From Phalacrocorax aristotelis (taxonomy: Eukaryota > Chordata > Aves > Suliformes > Phalacrocoracidae), in assembly GCF_949628215.1 (NCBI RefSeq), contig NC_134279.1, positions 77,630,830-77,694,829 on the forward strand: 64,000 bases of DNA, given 5' to 3'. Of the stretch, positions 49,101 to 60,300 are shown one piece after another (within the stretch, counting starts at the first letter, position 1; each line of letters begins with the position of its first letter). Under the pieces are notes generated by a model that did not search any database, was not told where the DNA came from, and saw nothing but the letters and a program-made list of their open reading frames with translations. The position numbers and the translations under genes are program-made.

Positions 49101-52100
49101 TCTCTCCAGGTGAACGTTTCAGAGCAGAAGGCTCCAAAGAGACAATTCCAAAGAGGTTCACAGTCATCTGGCTCTAGATGGAGGTATAGAAAATGTTGCC
49201 AGTATTCCCGTATTCAGTGGTCTGTGTGCATGCTTTGTTGTTATAAAAAAAGACTTTTTAGCTGCCCATACTTGCAGATGTTACTTGTTAAACACATCTG
49301 TGTTTGCTAATCTTTAAAGTGTTGCTGGAAATCTGGTAAATGGTTGCAGGATAGCTCAAAGTGTCACAAGTAACACATTTGAATGTCAGCCCTTGGGAGT
49401 ACAGCCCATTACTTTGTTCAGCATGTTGAATCCTTTTCCTAAAGGTATCTTTTATTGAGCTCTTTAACATTGAACTTGTTCATTGATTCTAGGGAGGACA
49501 ACAATGCTGAAAGGATATTTAAGATAATGCCGGAGAGGAATGCACACTCCTATTGCACAATGATCCGTGGAATGGTGAAGGTAATGTTACCCATCAGTGC
49601 TGGGAGGACTTTTTTCAGCTTGTGAAATCTCACACAGTCGTAGAGATTGTTTATTTTTGGTTGTTTGGGTTTTCTTTTGCAGCACGGGGCTGCAGCTAAA
49701 GCTTATGACATGTACACAGACTTGCTGAATGAAAGACACAAGGGTAAGTGTCTCCTGGTTTGACTTGTGGTCTTCTAAGTAGCTGCAGCCAGTTGTTGGG
49801 TGCACGAATATTTCCTTCATGGCAGTGATGATTGGCGCAGGGGTACGGACCTCAGCTAGATCATGGGAGCTGAATGCAAACTGGGTTTTTTGGTGTAGCC
49901 TGCGTGTGGCCGGCTCACTGGAAACAGGTTTGCATGAGACTCTGCCAAAAACTGAGCCATGTTAGAATAAACTGTTTTCTGTGAAATATAATTGTCAGTT
50001 AAAAGTAGTTACCTTACATTTCCAGCTGATGTGCACACGTTCAACGCACTGATTACGGCAGTCCCATATCTAAAGGAGAGGTTCTTAGAAAGATGGGAAT
50101 TAGCCAAGGTAAGGAGGTAGAGAGAAAGAGGTGGGAAGGGGTAAGAGTTTAGGGGTTGGGTCTGCTTTATCAATAGAATTTTGCAGTTGTTAGAAGGCTG
50201 AAAACAAGAGCTTTGTCTGAAGATACTAATATCTGGTGCAAAGGAAGTAAGCTTGTGTAAACATATGGGCTAACTCCTGGGGAGTGGAAAATGCACAAAA
50301 TCCAACCTTGCCCTTGCAGAATGGTTTGCCTTGTGAGAACATATCTGATCCAAGAACTGCCCAGACAGAAAGTAGTTGAGAAATTATTCTGGGACATTAA
50401 AAAAAAAATTTAGATAAACTCTTCTCTGAATTGTGATTCGTGGTGGTGTGATGGAAATAGAATTTTGAGAGGTAACATTAGAGGCTCCAGTTTTAGTGAC
50501 GTAACATCAGTAAGGAAAGTGAGTGTGTAAATTCAAAAATGTCCTTGATGTTCTGGACACAATTCTCCAAGATGTAATCTGATGTAATTTTGTAGTCTTG
50601 TTTTTTTGGTCAAATTAATTAAGAATTAGATGGTACTCCCTTAAAAAAAGATCAGCTGAGGTAGTCATTCATGTGAAGGGGGTCAGAAGGATTCGATTGA
50701 GGAAATGCATGTATATCTACCTGAAAGCTGAAATGTCATCCATAATGTGTCAGGCACTAAGGATTTGGGTATTTTGTTTTAAGGTCTTCCTGAATCACAT
50801 GGCTCAACAGGGAGTGCAACCAAATCTGCTAACTTTTAATGCTGTACTGAAGACCCTGAGAAGATGTGGTGCTGTAGGCAGAAGTATGTCTTTATTGGTG
50901 ATAAAGGAAATGGAAGCACTTGATATAGGTAAGAGAACCAGAGTGGTTATTGTGTTCTAGTGCCACCTCCAGAACTTAAGAGTTCGGCAGCAGCAAACAG
51001 CACAGTGGTTCCTAGTTGCAGGGAAGAAGTCCAAGGCTTGTGGAGAAAACATTTCTCACTGTGTTCTCAACCTCACTATTTGTTTCCTTCTACAACAGAA
51101 TTGAGAAATAAAAATGCATAAGTACTGAGCTGTGGCCACTCAGGAAGCCAGTGCCTGTGGATTTCAAATTGAATCATCATCTTCAGAGTCTTTGTTCAGT
51201 GTGGATTACTAACTACAACATAGAGGGTGCACTTGGCTCCTTAGGTCAAAACCTGAAGCATTTTGATGCTGTAGTGTTTTAGGTCAGGAGCATGTTTATC
51301 ATTACACTTTTACCTGTAGTACTCAAGGACAGGTGTGTGCGTGCAGTGGGGAGTGTGTCCTGGCCCACGGGCTCTTTCTCAGCTGGGTCCTTATTGTAGG
51401 ACCGCTGTAGAAATAGTGAATAATATAAATATATGTTTGCAGCAGTCCGTCAGCTGAGCCTGTTAGCTTCCCTAGGATGAAGGAGATTTACTTCACAAGC
51501 CACCCTAGCCAGTTCAGGTCTATATATCTACATCTCTACAGAAAAAAAGCTTTTGATCTAATTGACGTTTTTTGATGTCAGGTAAACACTGCAAAAACAG
51601 GGAATGTTGGCATAGCTGATTTGATGTCTTGTAGAGTGTGCTTTGCCCTGGTAATGTCCTTGCTGATACACCAAAGATAGGTTTGTGAGCGGAATGGAAA
51701 ACTAGTTATGAAATACTTTTGCTTTTAATTGAGAGCAGGGAAGCTTGGCCGTCTGCCCTGTAGCAATACAGTGCTTCAGCTGGTGGTCCACCCTCAGGCT
51801 GTCGTCTCTCCCAGTTGTATGTGAGGTGTGGTCCAGCATTAGGGTCAACAGGGAGAGAAATGATAAAGTTTATGCGTACTGCCTGACAGGAAGGGCTGGA
51901 GACTGAATTAGAGCTCTGGCATAAAGCTCAGCCAAGAATGTTGAAGTAAGTTCAATGTTTTTGCTTTTCAGAGCCTAGCCTTGCAACGTATGATCATCTT
52001 CTCTTCATATTTTATAGAGGAGGTACGTGCAAAATCAGCTTGTTCTTGAATGTGTCCTGTTTAACACCTGCTTTAAATGCTTTCCAAATGCAGTGGGTGA

Positions 52101-54311
52101 AGGCAGCTGATTTATGGGTTCAAAGACAACTTCTTATGTGTGCAATCCTAATGTTACCTGTGCAGTCTGATTCTGCCTGGGGGAAGAAAAAGCTACAGAG
52201 GATCATAACCTCTTAAGGGAGGGAAGAGTCCTTGTGTTTTGAGAATGGGCAGAACTGGAAAGAAAGCCTGTTTCCTTCCCATTTGTGCTCACAAGTTGCT
52301 AAAGCTAAAGAGCGAGTGCTGTGCAGTCTCTGTGGAGGCTGGATCTGACTACCACGCCTGTGATTTCACAGATGGTGCCACTCATAAGGAAGAAATTGTT
52401 TTCTGCAACAGTTCTGTGCATTGGAGCTGTCCTGAAATACAGCTGTGTTAGGAGGCAGGAGCCCAGCTGTTGGAGGTCCTTTAGCCAAAAATCTATGGGC
52501 TTGGGAAGAGAATAGACACAGCAGTGATAACTGCAGTCCTTGTGTTCTAACAAATGTGAGGGACTGCTCTGGAGTCTCTTTTTTTTGTTTATGAAATGCA
52601 TTGCTTTTCCAAGTGCCATATTCTAACAGACAAACTTGCAGGCCTGTTGGATTCCTTGCTAGAAAGTACTTGTATGTTTCTTAATCTGCCCAGTTGTGCT
52701 CTGGTAATCTGGCCATAGTAGGGCAGATTTTAGTGCAAATAAAACTGCAGCTGGTATGGGGCACCACGAGTAGGGGTGCAGATAGGAGAGTCATGACGCT
52801 TGTTGAAACCATGGTGCTTGTTTCCATTTCCATAGTATTTTTGCAAGCTGAAGCTTTTTACTGATATGTGATGTTGCTTGTCTGTTTGTCCCGTAGTTGA
52901 TCTTTGCCCATCAGGCATCATCTCTGAGGTGCTAGATGATGTTGAAAAGAGGACCTTCACTCCCCAGGACCCTGATGATGGTATGGACTTCTATATAGCT
53001 GATAACCTGCATTGTTTAAGCTTGGGTGAAAAGGTTTTTAGGGAATTTCGAGTAGTTCTACCCAACTAGAAAGAATGCATGCAGCTTGCTTGTATCAGTC
53101 CCTTCTGGTACTTTCTGGATACAAAGAAGGACAAATTCCAGCACTGGGAAGGTGTGCTGTGGATTGGCGCACTGGCTTCTGTGTGGAAGTAGGAACATAC
53201 CCCATGTGAACGAGTGGTTGAGTCCCACACCATAAAAAACACAAGGCAGTTTACAAGACTAGTTTAAGGAGGAACATGTGCTAGCAGCTTCATGAAATTA
53301 TAAACATCTGGTGAACAACAGTTTTCTGTTGGTGTATGGTTTGAGTTCCTATTCTAGTTCTTCCTAATCCTTTTCAGAAAATTACATGAAATAAAGCTTC
53401 ATGTAAAACTGCAGCTTGGGCCTGTAGAAGGGGTAGATTCTGAACAACCCATGTCTCACTGGCTCTTTCTGCCAGCTGTATGTACATGGCTTGGATGAGA
53501 GGCAGTGGGCACAAGTTGGAACACAGGAAGTTCCACTTAAACATGAGAAGACTTCTTCCCTGTGCGGGTGCCAGAGCAGGGGCACAGGCTGCCCAGAGAG
53601 GCTGTGGGGTCCCTTCCCTGGAGACATTCACACCCCGCCTGGACGCGGTCCTGTGCCCCTGCTCTGGGGGTGCCTGCTCAAGCAGGGGGTTGGGCAAGAT
53701 GATCTCCAGAGGTCCCTTCTAACCCACACCAGTCTGTGGTTCTGTGACTTTGCCCTAGTGTGTTCATAAGCGCTTCTGTACCTTGGGAAGTAGATGCAGA
53801 TTCAGTCTGAAGATGAGTGTGGCAAAGAGGGGTCTGTAGCTTTGCTGTGTACAATGTGGTGTTAACAAAGCGTCAGAAGCCACTCTTGAGCAACTGACAG
53901 TTCAATGTATGATAGGGTGAAGAAGCTATTGCAGTGGATGCTTCAGGAAACCAATGAGGGGTTGATATGGTTTTTGGCCATTTAATGGACAAAGATTAGG
54001 AGATGTTATGTTGGAGTAGCATATTAGGTTATCCTACCAGCATTTGGGTTTTTTTGTCCTTGGAAAGAAGCCTGGAAATAGAATGTTGCACACCTCTTTT
54101 GTTTGCTTCTGTCCCGCAATGTGTGTTGTACTGTTTCTTGCTCTGGCTCTGAGCTGTTGCCAGAAGTGTAGACAATGACTATACCTGCTCTGCTCCTTCA
54201 CACTCTGTAGAAATACCACTCTTAGCAAAGGCAGGGATTATGGGCATGCAGATACAGGCCTTGCCTGGATCATGGGAGTTGATGAGCTTTTCTACACAGT
54301 GGGGGGGGGGG

Positions 54312-54343
<32 letters not shown>

Positions 54344-57300
54344 TTGCTCACATAAGACTAGATCAAAGGCACTTTGTCTAAGCAAAATGTGTGTGTAAAC
54401 ATTTTCTGCTCTTCTTCAACATGGGGTCTCTCTTCGTGCTCTTTTGGTAATTGCTATTGCAGAATTCAGGTTGACACTGAACAAAACCAAGGCTTGTTTT
54501 TCCTTAGTGTGGTGGTGTGTGTGAACTGACTCTTACCTTCAGAAGCCTTGTGTTTCCTGCAAGGCCTTTCCATGGCCCAGAGGATTCTGTAGGCTGCAGC
54601 TGAACAGTCAAATAACACAAAAACATCTTTTCTGAATTAAAAGTCTTGTAAGGGAAAGGGAGTGTATTTTATCTAATGGTTTTAAGGAAATTCCCTTGCA
54701 ATTCTTTCTGCCATTTTGGTACCCACAGCTAGCATTTGTTTCAGTCTCTGATAGCATCCCGTGCCCTTATGTCTCCTTCAAAAAACCAAAACCACCTATC
54801 CAAAATTCTCATCACAAAAACAAGCTACTGATGAGCGTAGTTCGTGTCCTCTTCCCACTGGGGCTTTCTTTGCCTCCCTCAGGCAGCATCAGTCTCCATG
54901 CTGCTTTGAAATGTTAGTTACAGAAACCAGAGTCAAAGCCTCACAAGACTGTAAGGAGACATTCTCAGGGGGCAGTTGTATGTTCTTGGGCAGCTCCAGG
55001 GTGTACTGAAGAGGTGGGTAACCTGCCTGAACACCTGCCTCTGTTGCATGTGTTCTCTTCCGCTGGAGTAAATAGAGAAGATGAGTGATGTGGCTGCCTT
55101 CTTTTGTAGCTGCCTGATAGACAAATAATGCTGTCTTGCAACGAGCAAGAGAATGTAGCTTTTGTAAAAGGGCCTAAAGTCAAACAGATCATCTGCTTAG
55201 ATCTGTCTTCAAAAGCACAGCAGTGTAGTTGCCTCCAGACCACTGTCTAGCAAAGCTCATAATGCACCAAAGTCTCACACATAATGTGAAGAGCCCTGCT
55301 AGATTGTCAAACGGAGCTACAAATTCAGTTTTCTGATTGAATGTGTCTCGGCTGTCTCCTGGGAGGCTGGGTTAATGTATGTCTTCTTGGAAGTTTGAAG
55401 CTAACAGACTCTGTTTTCTCCCTTTCAGCCAACTTTTTTGCCACCGCTATGCAAGCGGTAAGTACCTCTTCCCTGCAGTCAGAGTTCCTTTGAGCCCTCG
55501 GGCTGTTTCAGAATTGCCTGTGAATTTTCCAACCTGTCATGCAAAGTTTAGTCTCTTTTTTCTTTTCACCTGTGTTCATCACCTCCTGTCACTTTCCTCC
55601 GTAATTCTGCAGTTCTTCACTTGATACCTCCTAAACTGGTAACTGGCATGCCTGTGATACGCGCATGTCTTGCTCGAGATGACTGAGTAAGCCCCTGTGG
55701 GTCTGTGCCCTGCCTCCTCCTCCTGGTGCCACCACAGCGGTGAGGTGGTCTCCGCACCAGAACGTGTCAGTTTAGGTTAGAAAGCTCTTGGCCCACTGGG
55801 AGAGTTGCACGTTTGTCTCAACTATACAAAATGCCTTGGCAGTCACTGTGTCCTGTTAAAAATGTTTGCTTTCAGCACATTGCCCTTCATACCTTTGTGA
55901 AAGTGGGTCTCAGAGGGATGCATTAAGTGTTATCTTTGGTAACTTTAAAATCTAACTGGTTTATTGCAGTGCTGTGATCTGAAGGATATCAAGCTCGCCT
56001 ATCGGTTAAACAAGGCAATGGAGAAGGGAGACAATTGGAAATTCTTGGACGTGGATCGGTTAAATGCCTACTGGTGAGTGAGGTGCAGCTTAGATTCAGT
56101 GTCTTGTGCATTGTTGTTAATTTGAATGCAAACTAGAATTCGAACGCTGTGCAAAAGGATGCTTTGTTGAACATTGTCAGGCTACTGTATGTGCAATTTG
56201 GGAATTAGGCCCCTCTTAAGGACAGTGATAGCTTAGGATTTATTTTCCGTTTGTTGCCTTGCCCGAACTGAAATAAAGTCTTGGAGCATCAGTTCAGCTT
56301 AATCCCCATCAAACACCTGCCCCAACCAGTTGTATTTTCTACAGTCCTGTTGTCCAGTTAGGATGGCAGCATAGGAGGGAACACCAAAATAGCGTACAGG
56401 GCAGACCTGGCTCTCCACGTGGTATGGTAGAGAGAGGCTGCAGTGCAGCAGGTGTGTTTAGGCACCAAAATCCTGTGTCCTGCCATTTGTCCAACATTTG
56501 ACACTATAATCATGGCAGCTGAAATGTCTTTACTGATGTTATTATGTGCTGCAGTGGCTGAACACAATTAAGTGCTTCAAGGGTACTGGTTTGAAGAGCA
56601 GCCTATTTAGGCATTGGAACTAGAGATGCTCCAGTAAATTAATGAAAAATAATGATCAATATAAGATGCAGTTTTCAGGGGTGGGATGATTCATTATGAC
56701 TTTACCTTATTTAGCCTGTAAATAAATCAAGGCAAATTAATTTCTTGGTCTAGATATTTTTCCTATTTAGTGCGTTAGATCAAGGTCCCAGGTGCGTATT
56801 GCGAACTTGCACAAGTAACCAGGTTAATTTAGTTCATTTCTGGTTCTTAACGAGAGGTTGCATCTGAGAGAGAATCAGATACCTCAAACCTGGTGTCAGG
56901 CAGGGAGGTGGTATTTTTTGTTTGAGATTTTAATATCCAGTGTCCATTTCTTACTAATTCTGCCAATTACTGAGTGTCAGCATTTTCTCTTGTAAAAAAA
57001 AAAAAAAAAAAAATTGCTACTGCGTTTTTAATTGTGTGGAGTGTTGCAGTCACCCAGGGAAGTTTCCCTGATCTGCCATACAAATCTGATCAGACCACCA
57101 CCATTGGCTGGTGCTTCTGTATGGTTTGGTTGATGTAATCATTACTGAATTAGAACGTTTTCCCCCTCCTGTAGGTCAAAATTCTTTTCACTGTTGTGTA
57201 TGATGGAACAAATTGATGTTGTGTTGAAATGGTACAAAGGAATGTCCCCTTCGGTAAGTGTGTGTTAGGGTAAGCAAGCGGCAAAGCGTCAGTATGGAGA

Positions 57301-60300
57301 AACAGACCAGTTACTGTTCACTGAAGTGATGCTCTTCCTCCAGCTCTTCTATCCAACTCCTAAAAATATATTGGACCTCCTTCAAGCACTGGATGCAGCC
57401 AACCACCTGGAAGTGATCCCTTCAGTCTGGGAAGGTTAGTGGCAGCCACATGGCTATGTAGGCAGTTTGTCTGATGGGAGTTGGGAGCAATGCAAAGTGG
57501 GAGGTGGTTGGGAAACCTCCCAGTGCTCAGGGTAGCCACGGTAAGGAGCTTTGGCATGAGGGATGTTATTCCTTGGCGCAGCAGTGGGGCTGCTGCGTGA
57601 AAGAAAGGCAGAACTGATAGCACAGACTGCCGGAGAGATGGCTGTGTCACTGGTAAATGTCAGCGTCTTGGAAAACTGAACGCTTATCAGAGAGAAGTAC
57701 CTTAATGGCCTGGGTTTAAATCATTTAAATTACTTGCCTGTTTTTTGCTCCTTAAGAGGAGGAGACAAGAATGCAGATACAGGCTCCAGCACATAGAAAA
57801 TACCCTACCGTCACCCAACGCTGAGGGGCCAGACAGGTTCTTTTAGGGATCCTTGGCAGAATGACAGCACTAATTTGTAGTTACAATTAAAGTTTTATTT
57901 TCTTAACAGGATTTTATGATTAGCTTAGCATAGAATTTCTAATCTGAATAGCCCAGGATTTCTGTAAGTAGAATCAGTGTAGTACAGCTTTACAAGTACC
58001 ATCATACAGAATTTTGTAGCACTGCTTGACTTATGCTTTCTAACCTGGACCCTCTGCAGATCGGGTCAAATCTTAATATTTTATTTGAACAGAAGAAATG
58101 TGTTTGGTTTGTGTACTTGGTGCACAGGACCTTCAGGGCCTGATAATGAGGGGAAAGGGAACTATCGCGTGACCCGTTCAGTCACAGAGGATGGCTTTTT
58201 GCCTTACAAAATGGCGTTAGTTATGCTGACAGTGTTACCAGGAGCTGGGAGCAGGGGGTACCGGTCACACCTACTAAGTGCTGCCTTTCTCTAAACAGAT
58301 ATGAAACAGCTGGGGTTTAACAGGAGGCAAGACCTATTGGAAGAGCTCTTGTCTTTGATGAGCAGGGAGCAGCACCCTGAAGAGGTAAGGAAGCTGTCAT
58401 GGTTTCACCCCGGTAAACAGCTCAGCCCCACCCAGCAGCTCACTCACTCCTCCCTGGTGGGGTGGGGAAGAGAGTCAGGAGAGTAAAAGTGAGAACTCCT
58501 GGGTTGAGATAAACACAGTTCAACAGGGAAAGCAGAAGCTGCACACGCCAGCAAAGCGAACCAAGGAATTCATTCACTGCTTCCCACGGGCAGGCAGGGG
58601 CTCAGCCATCTCCAGGAAAGCAGGGCTCCATCACACATAACGGTGACTTGGGAAGACAAACGCCATCACTCCGAATGTCCCCCCTCTTCCTTCTTCTTCC
58701 CCCAGCTCTATGTGCTGAGCGTGATGTCACATGGTGTGGGACATCCCTGGGGTCAGTTGGGGTCAGCTGTCCCAGCCGTGTCCCCTGCCAGCTCCTTGTG
58801 CCCCCCCAGCCCCTTGCGGGTGGGGTGGGGTGGGGTGAGGGGCAGAAAAGGCCTTGGCTCTGTGCAAGCCCTGCTCAGCAGGAACCAAACACCTCTGTAT
58901 TACCAACACTGCTTCCAGCAGAAATCCAAAACAGTCCCATACCGGCTACTGGGAAGAAAATCAACTCTACCCAGCCAAAATCTATGTCGACTTACCCAGG
59001 CCTGCTAAGCCGTTCGGCTTGTCTTCAGCCTACAGAGAAACCTCAGATTAACACAGCAGAGGATCGCTTCCTTAACAGGGTTTGGAAGAGCGATCCAGCC
59101 CAGCCAGCCACATCTCTGGGGAAGCACATGGCAGAATTCAGGGATTTTTGCCAACGCTGCCATTGCAGTAGCTGGCTTCTCAGGCTGAGGAGGGTTAAAG
59201 GCTTACAGGTACTGCAGAGGTCTCTTACGTACAGCTGTCCCTGCAAAGCCGTCTCGGAGCTTGTCTAGTGGGGGCAGTTGTCCGGCCAGAAGTGAGGTTT
59301 TTCTGCCAGGAGTACCCGCTGTTAGTTCACAAATTTAAATCAGATACAGGGCAGACCTGTAGGAGGAATCGCACTGAAAAGGCTATGTTAGTCCTAGAAG
59401 TTTTGGGATTAATAGCACAATCTTTTCACAGATTCAGCTGGCGTTTGCCAAGTGTGCTGAAGACATCAAAGCTGTCCATGAGCAAAGCAGGCGGGATCAG
59501 GCCCCGTTGGAATGGACCAGCAACATGCTGGGCCACGTCGTGCTGTTGTTTTCCAGGGCTGGGAGAACCCAGGACGCTTGGTACGTGTGTGGCTGCCGTG
59601 AGCTCCTGCCTTGCTGACACTGCAACTCCAGGCTTAATCACAAAAATCAAAAGCTAACGACCGATCGCCTTGGAGTGCTAGTGCAAAGTGGGGGGATGAA
59701 TCCTGCTGGGAATGTGATGGGGGGGTTCTTAATTTTTTTATTCATTCTTGGCACTGAGTTACAGTTGTCAATCTTAAAAATGGCTTAGAAGTTAATGTAG
59801 CAGCTGGCTGAGAGCATCGTACAGCTGCTCCTGGCAAGGTGGGGTTTGATGACCACTTCACTAAGCACTGGTGATTTCCTACAGCCTCCCATTTTCTACT
59901 TTTTAGAACTCTTCGGAATTCAAACTGCTACAGAGATTATTTAGAGTTTAATTAAACTTTTAATTAGAATTAATCCTAATTAAAACTCTAAAGAGAGTAT
60001 TTTTAGAACTCTGCAGTAGGTAGAATTTACTGTCCTACATGCTTTGAACTTGAAATACTGGTTAAAATATCTAGTCTCCAATTCAAGGCTCTGAGCTATT
60101 TTCTGTTAAATACAGATGTTCTCTTTGCACTGATTTATTTGAAGCAAAGAATTGACAAGTAGCCTTCTAAAAATATGTATTTTAAAGTGAACTTGCCGCC
60201 AGCTACGCTTTTTCTTTTTTCTGTACCAGTTAAGATATTTTGTGTTAGACTAGGCAGTGACGTGACCTGGCACACGTTGCATCCGTGAGGGTACGGCATG

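Noticed and set aside
54826-54900. CTGATGA as a possible second snoRNA C box in PTCD3 intron 15
   Set aside because: The C box lacks the leading purine, and no matching D box with a terminal stem follows at the right distance.
58648-59268. 206-codon plus-strand open frame in PTCD3 intron 20
   Set aside because: It starts inside the LTR and runs into unique intron sequence. LTRs do not encode such a protein and no conserved motif is present.
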